DNA of 64,000 nucleotides from Candidatus Paceibacterota bacterium (GTDB lineage: Bacteria; Actinomycetota; Actinomycetes; Nanopelagicales; Nanopelagicaceae): positions 1-64,000 of the forward strand of contig DATKUL010000003.1 in NCBI GenBank assembly GCA_035530615.1. The letters run 5' to 3'. The position numbers and the translations under genes were made by a program. A model generated the notes under the pieces. That model saw nothing but the letters and a program-made list of their open reading frames with translations. It made no database searches and was not told where the DNA came from. This document shows, piece by piece, positions 1 through 7,787 of the stretch; position 1 is the first letter of the stretch, and the number at the start of each line of letters is the position of its first letter.

Positions 1-136
1 CCGTTAATTAATAGGGGTTAATTCGGCGCCGTTAATTAATAGGGGTTAATTCGGCGCCGTTAATTAATAGGGGTTAATTCGGCGCCGTTAATTAATAGGG
101 GTTAATTCGGCGCCGTTAATTAATAGGGGTTAATTC
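1..136. repeat. 28-bp tandem repeat, about 4.9 copies, hairpin-forming
   Basis: Exact copies start at 1, 29, 57, 85 and 113; the last stops after 24 bases. No mismatch is visible between copies. Each unit contains TTAATTAA and TAGGGG, and units meet at GGCGCC. Across a unit, CGCCG pairs with CGGCG and AATTAA pairs with TTAATT, with a 2-base bulge and a TAGGGG loop, so every copy can form its own hairpin. The array touches the first base of the window, so its true length is unknown and the edge could be an assembly break caused by the repeat. No reading frame is evident in it. Confidence 0.95.
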
Positions 137-211
137 CTGAAAAAGGCGTAACTGATCGAAACTTTCAAATCTCTGGCGATTGCAGAGGTGTGCTCGACTG
201 AAGCGACGACA

Positions 212-245
212 TGCAAAAACCCCTACCCATGATCTCGGGTAGGGG
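212..245 (-). terminator. Rho-independent terminator
   Basis: Perfect 9-bp stem CCCCTACCC/GGGTAGGGG (220-228 with 237-245), 8-base loop, followed on the minus strand by five Ts. It ends transcription coming from the tRNA-Arg side. Confidence 0.8.
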
Positions 246-505
246 CACGAATTACATTGCCTGGCTGTCAAAGCGAAGATTACACCCAACCTGGGTTAGG
301 AAAACATCCCACACGCCACTCTGTGATATCGCACGCTATCGTGCGATAGGAATAGTCACCTCCCTCACGAGGTTGGGCAACCCCCCGTCTAGGTAACACG
401 GGGGGCCGTAAATACCGGACAGCGTGTTCCGGCCCAAGAAGGGTCTAAATGTCCGATTTTCATCGGGGATTGGTGGCGAAATGGTGCCCACTTTTGGCCT
501 GAACC
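212..505 (-). ncRNA. Candidate structured non-coding RNA downstream of tRNA-Arg
   Basis: No credible coding frame covers this stretch, but the minus-strand RNA is densely structured. In transcript order: a hairpin CCGAT-GAAA-ATCGG with a GNRA-type loop (453-466); an outer stem TTGGGC/GCCCAA (431-436 with 373-378) enclosing CCGGA/TCCGG and the strong hairpin CCCCCCGT/ACGGGGGG; ACCTC/GAGGT; ATCGCAC/GTGCGAT; and finally a 9-bp terminator hairpin followed by TTTTT. I do not see hallmark sequences of tmRNA, RNase P RNA or SRP RNA. It may be cotranscribed with the tRNA-Arg that lies immediately upstream. Boundaries and existence as an RNA are inferred from base pairing only. Confidence 0.4.
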
Positions 506-507
506 GG

Positions 508-580
508 TGCGCCCGGAGGGACTCGAACCCCCAACCTTCTGATCCGAAGTCAGAAGCTCTATCCGTTGAGCTACGGACGC
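508..580 (-). tRNA. tRNA-Arg (anticodon TCG)
   Basis: Complete 73-nt cloverleaf on the minus strand. Acceptor stem GCGTCCG/CGGGCGC has one G-T pair, the T arm contains GGTTCGAGTCC, and the anticodon stem TCTGA/TCAGA carries the loop CTTCGGA, giving anticodon TCG for CGA codons. The discriminator is A and CCA is not encoded. It lies between the terminator of the secreted-protein gene at 697-1248 and the structured RNA candidate. Confidence 0.95.
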
Positions 581-623
581 TTGTTTGCCAAGGATACCTT
601 GATTAACAGGACTCGTTCGCCGT

Positions 624-672
624 TTAAAAAGAAGGCGTCACGCAGGATTTCTCCCACGTAACGCCCTCTTTC
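624..672 (-). terminator. Rho-independent terminator of the secreted-protein gene
   Basis: A 14-bp stem with two G-T pairs (629-642 with 657-670) is followed on the minus strand by TTTTT. It sits 25 bp after the stop codon of the gene at 697-1248 and isolates it from tRNA-Arg. Confidence 0.8.
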
Positions 673-696
673 TATAAATCTCTGCTGTCGTTCTCT

Positions 697-1248
697 TTAC
701 TTTGACGATCCCAATCCGTTGGGTGAACCTGCGGCCCATACATACTTGATGTGGTCGGGGTCCATCGCTTTATCGGAGATGACTTCATAGTTGCCCCATA
801 GGGAGTAACCGCCATCAACCCAGTAGGAACTGTTTTCGCCGGCGGAACCCACCCAAATTATTTTGATGTGTTCGCTCCAGCCGCTTCCGTCTTTAACGTT
901 GCCATTCCATTCATTGGTATCCCAAGCACCCGCACAGAAGGCAGGATCGTTGTAACCATTCGCATTGCAGGCATCCCACGCAGCATTCCACTTCATTACT
1001 AAGTGGTCATTTGCATAAGTTGGGTCGCCCCATACCTTTCCATTAAGAACCTTGTCCACGCCGTCAGCCGGGCCAGAGAAAATTCTGGCGCTGTAGTTAT
1101 ATCCATATTGATTGAAACCGCCAGCTGCTGATGCCTGTGGCAATACGCTACCGAGTAGAGCAGCGCCCGCGAGTGAAGCTATTGCCAGAGACTTAAATCC
1201 AATTTTGTTGCCTCTTACTTGCTTGAAACTGTCGTCACGATTCGACAT
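697..1248 (-). CDS. Small secreted protein of unknown function
   Basis: 183-residue protein. The start at 1248 is chosen because AAGGAGGAT lies 5 nt upstream; the frame is open further 5' but no good site precedes those starts. Residues 1-25 are basic and polar, then a hydrophobic stretch rich in Ala and Leu ends in QASA-AGG, a good signal peptidase I site. The mature part (about 140 residues) is rich in Trp, Gly, Asn and Tyr, with two Cys (around the motifs DACN and FCAG) that could form a disulfide, and the repeated style W-x-N-x-W. I do not recognise an enzyme family. It is a single-gene unit with its own terminator. Exported location is well supported; function is unknown. Confidence 0.85.
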   Translation of the reverse strand: MSNRDDSFKQVRGNKIGFKSLAIASLAGAALLGSVLPQASAAGGFNQYGYNYSARIFSGPADGVDKVLNGKVWGDPTYANDHLVMKWNAAWDACNANGYNDPAFCAGAWDTNEWNGNVKDGSGWSEHIKIIWVGSAGENSSYWVDGGYSLWGNYEVISDKAMDPDHIKYVWAAGSPNGLGSSK

Positions 1249-1310
1249 TCGATCCTCCTTAGGGGGTATCTGTACCCTAGCGGCAGAGCCTGCAATTCGG
1301 TAGATATCTC

Positions 1311-1336
1311 CAATTAAAAGAATCAATTAAAAGAAT
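1311..1336. repeat. 13-bp tandem duplication
   Basis: CAATTAAAAGAAT occurs twice head to tail (1311-1323 and 1324-1336) in the intergenic region between the secreted-protein gene and the ABC exporter. It is AT-rich and could be an upstream promoter element or a simple slippage duplication. Confidence 0.8.
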
Positions 1337-1383
1337 CTAGGGCTATCCCGTCATGTCCTACTCGGAAGTTAGACTTCCTGACT

Positions 1384-2310
1384 ATGTCGGTGAATTTGAT
1401 TGAAGTACGTGGACTTACAAAAAAGTACGGTGATTTCGTCGCTGTTGACGGAATTGACTTCAGCGTACGGAAAAGTGAGTCTTTTGGGCTACTTGGTCCC
1501 AATGGAGCTGGTAAGTCGACGACCATGCGGATCATCGCCGCTACATCACAACGCACCTCAGGTGATGTTCTAGTTCTTGGCAAAGATCCCGAAAAGGAAG
1601 GACCGCAGATACGCGCTCACCTTGGAGTGGTGCCACAGCAAGATAATCTGGATATTCAATTGACTGTGACTGAAAACCTCTACATCTACGGTCGCTACTT
1701 TGGTCTTTCAAAGAAGTTCGTCAAATCAAAAATCAATGACCTTCTCGAATTCGCCCAACTTGAAGAGAAACGCGACACCAAGGTTGAAGCGCTCAGCGGC
1801 GGTATGAAGCGCCGACTTACGATTGCTCGTTCACTTGTCAGCGAGCCGGACATACTTATTTTAGATGAGCCCACAACTGGTCTCGATCCGCAAGCGCGGC
1901 ACATTCTCTGGGATCGACTTTTCCGACTTAAAGAGGATGGAATAACTCTCCTCATCACGACCCACTACATGGACGAAGCCGAACAACTCTGCGACCGATT
2001 GATTGTGATGGATAAGGGCAAGATTATGGCGGAAGGCAGTCCCGCTGCATTGATCAAGAAGTACTCGACAAAAGAAGTACTTGAAGTTCGTTTCGGCTCC
2101 AACAGAAATGCCGAAATGGCAGCGGCAATGGAGCAACTCTGCGAGCGCATTGAAGTCTTACCTGATCGCATTCTTCTCTACACGGAGGATGCCGAAGAAG
2201 TGCTCGAAAATATTGTCGGGGCGGGACATCACCCAAATACATCGCTGGTGCGAAGGAGTTCCCTGGAGGATGTTTTCTTGCGTCTAACCGGCAGAAGTTT
2301 GATCGAATGA
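1384..2310 (+). CDS. ABC-2 type exporter, ATP-binding protein
   Basis: 308-residue cytoplasmic ATPase that powers the two membrane proteins encoded directly downstream. Walker A GPNGAGKST lies near residue 38, the Q-loop in VPQQDN near 83, the signature LSGGMKRR near 138, Walker B ILILDEPTTG near 157, and the switch His in LLITTHYMDEAE. This set and the roughly 80-residue C-terminal extension are typical of the DrrA/NodI group, which exports drugs, lipids or polysaccharide-type molecules. No clear Shine-Dalgarno precedes the ATG; TAGACT ends 8 nt upstream and may be a -10 box of a nearly leaderless transcript. The substrate cannot be told from sequence. Confidence 0.92.
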   Translation: MSVNLIEVRGLTKKYGDFVAVDGIDFSVRKSESFGLLGPNGAGKSTTMRIIAATSQRTSGDVLVLGKDPEKEGPQIRAHLGVVPQQDNLDIQLTVTENLYIYGRYFGLSKKFVKSKINDLLEFAQLEEKRDTKVEALSGGMKRRLTIARSLVSEPDILILDEPTTGLDPQARHILWDRLFRLKEDGITLLITTHYMDEAEQLCDRLIVMDKGKIMAEGSPAALIKKYSTKEVLEVRFGSNRNAEMAAAMEQLCERIEVLPDRILLYTEDAEEVLENIVGAGHHPNTSLVRRSSLEDVFLRLTGRSLIE

Positions 2311-3122
2311 TGAGCACACTAAAAGGAGAGCGCTCTATCCCACGATTTGGGGCGCTTTACGTCCTCGAAGCTCGAATGAAGTCAATGCTCAAGTTCTTCT
2401 GGGTTATCGCCTCAATAGCAATCCTCAACCCAGTTCTTTATCTCGTCTCCATTGGGCTCGGAGTTGGCACTCTTATCACCAACAACATTGGTCCCAACGG
2501 TATTGACGGCGTCTCTTACTTGACCTTCATCGCACCTGCTCTCCTAGCGACGAGTGCAATCCAAGGAGCAATGGATGAGGTAATTTTCCCTACCCTGGAT
2601 GGATTTAAGTGGGCGAGGATTTTTTACGGCATCAATTCCACTCCCCAAACCGGATCTACCATCGCTACTGGTGTCTTTCTGACTGCGATGGTGCGCACGA
2701 TTGGAAGCGTGCTGGCTTACTCTGGAATCTTGTATCTTTTTGGCGCCATGGATTCGCCCCACTCATATTTGGCAGTACCGATAGCTATTTTGGCAGGAGC
2801 AAGTTTCGGTGCTGTGATGCTGGCGCTCGCCTCGCACGTCACTAGCGAAGATATGTTCTTCACAATTGTTGGGCGCTTTGTCATTGGGCCAATGTTCCTC
2901 TTCTCTGGAACCTTCTATCCGCTCAATACTCTGCCCATCGGGCTCCAGTTCTTCGGTTGGATATCACCGCTCTGGCACGCAACTGAGCTAGGCAGATACG
3001 CGACCTACGCTCATCACATAAGTGCAACGATGGTGAGCGTCCATATTCTCTTCTTGCTCACAATGTTGGTACTTGGCCTGATTTTCGCTTTTAAGCAGTA
3101 CACCCGACGGTTGGCGAAATAA
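2307..3122 (+). CDS. ABC-2 type exporter, membrane subunit 1
   Basis: 271-residue integral membrane protein with about six hydrophobic segments, beginning with one at FFWVIASIAILNPVLYL near residue 30. The pattern FAPxL..S/TSAxxGAMDE (here IAPALLATSAIQGAMDE), followed by FLFSGTFYPL near residue 200, is typical of the NodJ/DrrB permease family. The start codon overlaps the ATPase stop (ATGA), so the two are translationally coupled. It is clearly related to the next gene (same IAPxLLATSA and FLFSGxFYPL motifs), so the exporter probably uses a heterodimeric membrane domain. Substrate unknown. Confidence 0.9.
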   Translation: MMSTLKGERSIPRFGALYVLEARMKSMLKFFWVIASIAILNPVLYLVSIGLGVGTLITNNIGPNGIDGVSYLTFIAPALLATSAIQGAMDEVIFPTLDGFKWARIFYGINSTPQTGSTIATGVFLTAMVRTIGSVLAYSGILYLFGAMDSPHSYLAVPIAILAGASFGAVMLALASHVTSEDMFFTIVGRFVIGPMFLFSGTFYPLNTLPIGLQFFGWISPLWHATELGRYATYAHHISATMVSVHILFLLTMLVLGLIFAFKQYTRRLAK

Positions 3123-3952
3123 TGTTGTTGAGCGCCGCGATCGCTATCGCAGAACGGCGAGCTGGCAAACTTGGAGATCGGTATTACGCCGGACGGTCGC
3201 GCGCAGTCGTTGAACGAAGTTATATAGCCTTCAAGTCCTCCACATGGTTTGTCATTCTCTCTGGGTTTGTCGAGCCCGTTCTCTACCTCCTCTCGTTTGG
3301 GTACGGTGTTGGACAGTTCGTCGGCACTATCGATTCAGGCACCGGAAAAATGGTCTCTTACGCCGCGTTTATCGCTCCAGGATTACTAGCCACGAGCGCA
3401 ATGAATGGAGCCGTCTACGATTCGACGTGGAACGTATTTTTCAAACTGCATGAGAGTCGTCTCTACCACGGCATGCTTGCAACTTCACTTGGTCCACTCG
3501 ATGTTGCCCTCGGTGAAATGGCTTGGGCGCTTCTCCGTGGACTCGTCTATGCCATGGGATTCATGATTGTAGTTGCGCCCCTTGGTCTCATTCCAAGTTG
3601 GTGGGGAATTCTTGCGATTCCCGCAGCAGTCTTAATCGCCTTTGGCTTCGCAGCATTTGGTATGGCTGTTACTTCTTACTTCAAGACATTTCAACAGATG
3701 GGCCTGATCAATATTGCACTGCTCCCAATCTTTCTTTTCTCTGGAGCTTTTTACCCGCTCACGGTCTTTCCGGGATGGACCCAAGCCTTAATCAAAGCAC
3801 TACCCCTCTGGCATGCAATCGAACTCATCCGAGGGCTCACTCTTGGGGCACTAAATATGGGGCTTCTCACGCACATTATCTACTTTCTCGTGATGATTGC
3901 TGGCGGTCTGTTCTTTACGACAAGGCGCCTCAACGCCCTCTTTATGCGCTAG
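3122..3952 (+). CDS. ABC-2 type exporter, membrane subunit 2
   Basis: 276-residue permease, paralogue of the preceding gene. It shares VEPVLYLLSFGYGVG, IAPGLLATSAMNGAVYDS and FLFSGAFYPL at equivalent positions and has about six membrane segments. The first ~35 residues are a basic amphipathic cytoplasmic stretch. Its ATG overlaps the previous stop codon by one base (TAATG), so it is the third cistron of the operon. It converges on the phospholipase-like gene, whose stop is 14 bp away. Probably forms the heterodimeric channel with the previous protein. Confidence 0.9.
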   Translation: MLLSAAIAIAERRAGKLGDRYYAGRSRAVVERSYIAFKSSTWFVILSGFVEPVLYLLSFGYGVGQFVGTIDSGTGKMVSYAAFIAPGLLATSAMNGAVYDSTWNVFFKLHESRLYHGMLATSLGPLDVALGEMAWALLRGLVYAMGFMIVVAPLGLIPSWWGILAIPAAVLIAFGFAAFGMAVTSYFKTFQQMGLINIALLPIFLFSGAFYPLTVFPGWTQALIKALPLWHAIELIRGLTLGALNMGLLTHIIYFLVMIAGGLFFTTRRLNALFMR

Positions 3953-3965
3953 CCAACAGAGTGAA

Positions 3966-4892
3966 TTAAGTGTTGTTACGTTTGAAGCCAACAGCTCTCG
4001 GACCGACAGTGCCTGCAACGGGTCTTTCATACTTAGTTTGAATGCCGGGCAAAACGGGGTTAGCATCGTAAAAAAAAGACCCAATTTGACTCACCGCCGA
4101 GAAATAGCGAAGCGCCCACTGATAGCAGGAACCCGCCGCAATCACGTCAGAGCCATTGAGCGGGAAATTCTTTTCGCAAATTTTCTGGAGATCCAATAAG
4201 AATTCTCCATCGACCATATTCCTTGAATACCGAAGGTAGTCAATCACTTTGCCAGTCCGAGGGTTCTTGATCGTGAAACCGCTATATCCAGCATCATGCG
4301 CATTACATGCCGGACGAAAATCTACGGTCTTGTTGCCAAGAGTCCGCTTATCTAGAAGCGTCTTCTCCCACTCGTCAATCTTCTTGTAACCTGTCTGGCC
4401 TCCGCAGCCATTGGAGACAAGGAATATTGGAACCTCTATAGCAATCCAACTTGAGTGAGAACAGGGAGCCTTCGGCGACGTATTGCCCCTCGCATCCTTA
4501 AAGTATGCACACACCAGGAAGGGACCGAAGTTCTTCTTCCCCTTCACAACAGGTGGATCAAAGACCGCTAACTTGGGATAGCCATCTGCTTTCAATGAAC
4601 TCACCTGACTATCTATAAGCACGCCGTCTGAGTATAAATTTAGGGTCGCTTGCACCTGTTGCGTTTTACCTTTATAAGACTCAAGCGCGTAATACTTCAC
4701 TGCGACTAACTGCCCCAATGGAACATATGCCTTCTTGGCACCATTTACATAGACCCCAGGCAGAATTTCAATCTCCATAGTGGGTACCGTGGGTGAAGCG
4801 GCCGGTGCAGCTGTTAAGAAACCAAAGAAGAGGAGAAAACTAGTTGACAGAACTGCAAATCGAAGAAGCCACGAAATCTTCCGCCGTTTCAT
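3966..4892 (-). CDS. Secreted phospholipase A2-like protein
   Basis: 308 residues. A signal peptide (RRK, then a hydrophobic stretch to about residue 32) is followed by a beta-rich N-terminal domain (about 35-155) and a C-terminal domain resembling prokaryotic secreted phospholipase A2. In that domain NGCGG (161-165) is followed by FRPACNAHDAGY (192-203), matching the CxxHD catalytic pair (His199, Asp200), and by VDGEFLLDLQKIC (about 227-239), matching the second conserved helix with Asp and Cys. This predicts calcium-dependent hydrolysis of phospholipid outside the cell; the calcium loop is less clear. The N-terminal domain is unfamiliar. No strong ribosome binding site (AAAAGAG 6 nt upstream). 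Confidence 0.7.
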   Translation of the reverse strand: MKRRKISWLLRFAVLSTSFLLFFGFLTAAPAASPTVPTMEIEILPGVYVNGAKKAYVPLGQLVAVKYYALESYKGKTQQVQATLNLYSDGVLIDSQVSSLKADGYPKLAVFDPPVVKGKKNFGPFLVCAYFKDARGNTSPKAPCSHSSWIAIEVPIFLVSNGCGGQTGYKKIDEWEKTLLDKRTLGNKTVDFRPACNAHDAGYSGFTIKNPRTGKVIDYLRYSRNMVDGEFLLDLQKICEKNFPLNGSDVIAAGSCYQWALRYFSAVSQIGSFFYDANPVLPGIQTKYERPVAGTVGPRAVGFKRNNT

Positions 4893-4964
4893 AATGAACT
4901 CTTTTCAAGGTGCGTACGTCGAACCCAACACCAATCACTTGAATTCTATGGCCGCACCATTCTT

Positions 4965-4994
4965 GAGTGAATAGTCCACGTCACTATTCCACTC
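4965..4994. other. Inverted repeat upstream of the phospholipase-like gene
   Basis: GAGTGAATAGT (4965-4975) pairs with ACTATTCCACTC (4983-4994) with one bulged base and a 7-base loop. It lies between the VanY-like gene and the phospholipase-like gene, both on the minus strand. No T run follows on either strand, so it is as likely to be an operator or RNA structure as a terminator. Confidence 0.5.
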
Positions 4995-5058
4995 TCCAGT
5001 CCTTATGGAAGTGGTACCACCCTATTTAAAGAACGATGAATATTGGCGATCCCTGAAG

Positions 5059-5706
5059 TTATTCCTCCTCAGCTGATGGATCAATCAGCCTTTGAGGACA
5101 CAGCTCCCCAGGGGTTGTGAGGCCCTCAAAATGCCACCATTCATTTTCGTAGGCACGACAGAGCCCATATATATACCCATTGACTTCCAACCACTTGGTG
5201 GAAACTGGATCGTTTGGGTAATTAATATCCAGCGCTAACCCCCACGGATGGTGCGAGATATTGGCGGGTAGAACCCATTTTGAGGCTTCGGCCTCAGATC
5301 CATATCTCTTCACTGCATTTCTAAATAGTCTCTCCTGGAGTGCGTAACTTCTATACCCGGAGGTGATGTGCAAGGGGAATCCTGCCTTCTTCCCAACTGC
5401 TTGGGCTGCCAAGAAGCGGATCATCAATTGTGGATTGACATCTGAAGGTGGTTGCGTCGGACGAACGATCGGTGCTGCACCAAGGCTCTGCTCGCCATCT
5501 AAACAACCGGAATCAACGTCCGAACTCCGCAGAACTTTTGTGCTCTCATTGAAACAGAGAAGGTGAATAATTGTCGGTGTCGGTGTCGGTGTCGGAGAAG
5601 CCACGCTTACTACTGAGTTGTCATAGGAAAGATTTTGTATATAGAAGAAAGCGCCGCCACCAATAAGAACCCACAAAAGTATAAATACAGCGACTCTGAT
5701 CTTCAC
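5059..5706 (-). CDS. VanY/peptidase M15-type D,D-carboxypeptidase
   Basis: 215 residues. One N-terminal membrane segment (about 5-26) anchors or exports the protein, followed by a TPTPTPT linker. The catalytic domain carries SGYRS, then SHHPWGLALDI (zinc ligands His and Asp) and EWWHFEG (catalytic Glu and third ligand His), the signature of the VanY/M15B family that removes the terminal D-Ala from peptidoglycan stems. Start is GTG. No ribosome binding site is present, but TAGAAT ends 7 nt upstream, so the mRNA is probably leaderless. It belongs to a run of cell-envelope genes between 3.9 and 7.7 kb. Confidence 0.85.
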   Translation of the reverse strand: MKIRVAVFILLWVLIGGGAFFYIQNLSYDNSVVSVASPTPTPTPTIIHLLCFNESTKVLRSSDVDSGCLDGEQSLGAAPIVRPTQPPSDVNPQLMIRFLAAQAVGKKAGFPLHITSGYRSYALQERLFRNAVKRYGSEAEASKWVLPANISHHPWGLALDINYPNDPVSTKWLEVNGYIYGLCRAYENEWWHFEGLTTPGELCPQRLIDPSAEEE

Positions 5707-5713
5707 ATGAGCA

Positions 5714-5719
5714 ATTCTA
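5714..5719 (-). promoter_or_regulatory. Predicted leaderless promoter, -10 TAGAAT
   Basis: TAGAAT lies 7 nt before the GTG start of the VanY-like gene, so transcription would begin at the start codon. No clear -35 is visible. Confidence 0.45.
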
Positions 5720-5812
5720 CTTCCCTAACCAGGTTGCGCTCTAAGAAGGTTGTGTGGCGGTCAAGTTGAGGGGTTCATTGATTTCAACTTTCACATCTGC
5801 TTTACTCCTCAG

Positions 5813-7099
5813 ATGCCACACCGACACTCCCTGCGCGTGGCGTTAGCGAGCATTATCATCGTCGGATTGATAAATGGCGTAGTACCTGAGGCCCAAGCAA
5901 AGACTCTCGTTGGCACGGCTTGTAGCAAATTGGGTGCAAAGACGGGTGATGGACCTAGCCGCACTGTGATTTGTGTAAAAAAGGGAAAGAAGAAAGTTTG
6001 GAAGGCTTTAATTCTCAAAAGAACAGATAAGCCTTCGAATGCACAACCCAGCTCAACAAAACCCTCGACCGAACCTTCAACGCAACCTTCTGAACAGCCG
6101 TCAAATAGTTCAGGATCGACTTGCCAGAAACTCCCCGAATTCACAGAGAACTTCATTGATCCTGCTTACGTCCGAGTTGTCACACCAATCGGTGAGCAAA
6201 CCGGCTCAGGCGGGGTGATCGCGGTCCGCTCTTACATACATCCATCAAATACTTTCCTTGGAAAAGAATTACCAATTTACGCACCAGTGGACATGACCCT
6301 ATCTATGGCGAGTTTCTACAAGCCACCCGGAGCTGCTGCGAATTACCAACCGGAATACTCGCTCTATTTCGAAGTCGGATGTGGCATCACCGTGAAGTTC
6401 TTCCACATCAAAGGCATCGTGGGCAAGGTTGCTACCGCTGTTCCATCGGAGCCCTCACCAAGTAGCGCCGGACAGGCGGTTGGTAAGACCCCCGTTAAAG
6501 CGGGTGAGCAAATCGGTTGGTACAAACTTGGAGAGGATAGCGTTGCCTTCGACTTCTGGGTCGACAACGAAACACACACCAACAATTTCATCGTCCCGTC
6601 CCATTTTGCGGAGAGCAATGCTCTTCATAGCGTCTGCCCTTATGGGTTTTACACCCCTGACAGGAAAGCTCTCTGGCTTGCAAAGTTAGGTGCACCTGGA
6701 AGTGACCCAATCTCAGGAACCGCATGTGGAGTTGTAACAGAAGGAGTTGAAGGTACTGCGGATGGCATGTGGTTCATTTCGCCGAACACTAAAACGGATC
6801 ACCTCACGTATGACGGCGCCTACCAATCTCAAATAATGTTTTCCGTTGATCCGAGTGGGATCCTCCGCATCGGCGGCTTGAATACATCCGGAACATTGAG
6901 TCAGATGATGGTCTCACCACAATCCTCAACTTGGCTCAAACCATCCGATGTCAAAGTTGGTTCGAGTCATTGTTGGTCGACCGATCTACAGTCGGTCGCT
7001 GTTAAAGTAATGGACAACAAAACAATGTCGGTAGTTGTTGGTACTGAGTCATGCTCGACTCTTCCCGATCCATCAACTGGGAAGACTTATTACCGCTAA
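5813..7099 (+). CDS. Secreted protein with degenerate peptidase M23-like domain
   Basis: 428 residues from the ATG at 5813; the frame is open upstream to a TTG at 5750, but the start at 5813 puts the basic MPHRHSLR directly before a hydrophobic signal segment ending AQA. After it comes a short module, C-SKLG...VIC-VKKGKKKVWK, then a Ser/Thr/Pro/Gln-rich linker (about 75-105). The central domain follows the LytM/M23 pattern: PIYAPVDMTLSMASFY, KFFHIKGI, AGEQIGWYKLG. The metal-binding H-x3-D and H-x-H ligands are not all present, so it is probably not an active zinc endopeptidase. The last 110 residues are a separate beta-rich region. It resembles the gene at 16473-17525. Likely acts at the cell wall; exact role unknown. 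Confidence 0.7.
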   Translation: MPHRHSLRVALASIIIVGLINGVVPEAQAKTLVGTACSKLGAKTGDGPSRTVICVKKGKKKVWKALILKRTDKPSNAQPSSTKPSTEPSTQPSEQPSNSSGSTCQKLPEFTENFIDPAYVRVVTPIGEQTGSGGVIAVRSYIHPSNTFLGKELPIYAPVDMTLSMASFYKPPGAAANYQPEYSLYFEVGCGITVKFFHIKGIVGKVATAVPSEPSPSSAGQAVGKTPVKAGEQIGWYKLGEDSVAFDFWVDNETHTNNFIVPSHFAESNALHSVCPYGFYTPDRKALWLAKLGAPGSDPISGTACGVVTEGVEGTADGMWFISPNTKTDHLTYDGAYQSQIMFSVDPSGILRIGGLNTSGTLSQMMVSPQSSTWLKPSDVKVGSSHCWSTDLQSVAVKVMDNKTMSVVVGTESCSTLPDPSTGKTYYR

Positions 7100-7165
7100 C
7101 AAAGCGTCAGTTATATGTGTGCTTGGACACGTTGACCAGCAAAATATGCGATCTGCCTTGAATAC

Positions 7166-7741
7166 ATGGGGGCAAACTTCTACTCTTTCAAGGTGCCCCT
7201 CATTAGTCGTAAGAACTTCCTCGCCGTGGCCGCCGTATCATTCCTCCAGACTCGATTCTCGATCGCCAATGCGGCCTCTGGTCCAAGTCTCAAACCTACC
7301 CGCCTCGGTCAGACAATCATTTGGCGTGGCAAGAAATACACTGCCGTTAAATCTGGCAAGAGAATTGTTTGGAGCAAAGGGGCACCACTCACTTCTAAAA
7401 AGACCGAAGCACCGTTGCCGATTATTGCAAACATCGACCTGGCTGCATCAAGTGAAGTCTCGGATGGCATGACGCAAGTTTTTTATCCGAAGCATCGGAA
7501 TGCCAGGGGGAAAGGATTTTTTGTTTCTCGAGAGAACGGCGTTTTAAACGCCTTCGGCACAATATGCACGCATGAAATGTGTCAGGTTCAAAACGGACTT
7601 CCACGATTGTTTTGTGCTTGTCATCATTCATTTTTCAATCGGATTACAGGATTCCCAGAAGAGGGACCCGCAAAGCGTCCTCTGCTAAATTATCCAGTCA
7701 AGGAAACATCCGGTCGCATTATCGTGACGGTGAATTTTTAA
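7166..7741 (+). CDS. Exported Rieske [2Fe-2S] protein
   Basis: 191 residues. SRKNFLAVAA resembles a Tat signal with Lys for the second Arg, and a hydrophobic run ends at SIANAA. Residues about 45-75 carry the same GKKYTAVKSGKRIVW style module found in neighbouring secreted proteins, but without its Cys residues. The C-terminal Rieske domain has CTHEMC and CACHHS, giving Cys/His ligands for both irons and the second Cys pair that forms the stabilising disulfide of high-potential Rieske centres. The cluster probably transfers electrons outside the membrane. No cytochrome b or oxygenase partner is nearby, so the partner is unknown. The precise start is uncertain because no ribosome binding site is evident. 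Confidence 0.85.
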   Translation: MGANFYSFKVPLISRKNFLAVAAVSFLQTRFSIANAASGPSLKPTRLGQTIIWRGKKYTAVKSGKRIVWSKGAPLTSKKTEAPLPIIANIDLAASSEVSDGMTQVFYPKHRNARGKGFFVSRENGVLNAFGTICTHEMCQVQNGLPRLFCACHHSFFNRITGFPEEGPAKRPLLNYPVKETSGRIIVTVNF

Positions 7742-7743
7742 TC

Positions 7744-7776
7744 AGGGTGGACACCGAGAATTCCGATGCCCACCCT
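7744..7776. terminator. Possible bidirectional terminator
   Basis: AGGGTGG (7744-7750) pairs with CCACCCT (7770-7776) between the convergent Rieske and permease genes. There is no strong T run, so confidence is limited. Confidence 0.4.
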
Positions 7777-7787
7777 TAACAGAAGTA

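Noticed and set aside
1-136. CRISPR array
   Set aside because: Copies abut head to tail with no spacers and no cas genes are present.
211-396. 61-codon open frame on the plus strand
   Set aside because: It starts inside the minus-strand terminator and runs through the hairpins of the RNA candidate; composition is not protein-like.
212-505. tmRNA, RNase P RNA or SRP RNA
   Set aside because: None of the conserved core sequences of these RNAs was found on either strand.
424-606. 60-codon open frame over tRNA-Arg
   Set aside because: It spans the tRNA gene and contains the RDSNPQPSDPKSEALS-type peptide that results from translating tRNA genes antisense.
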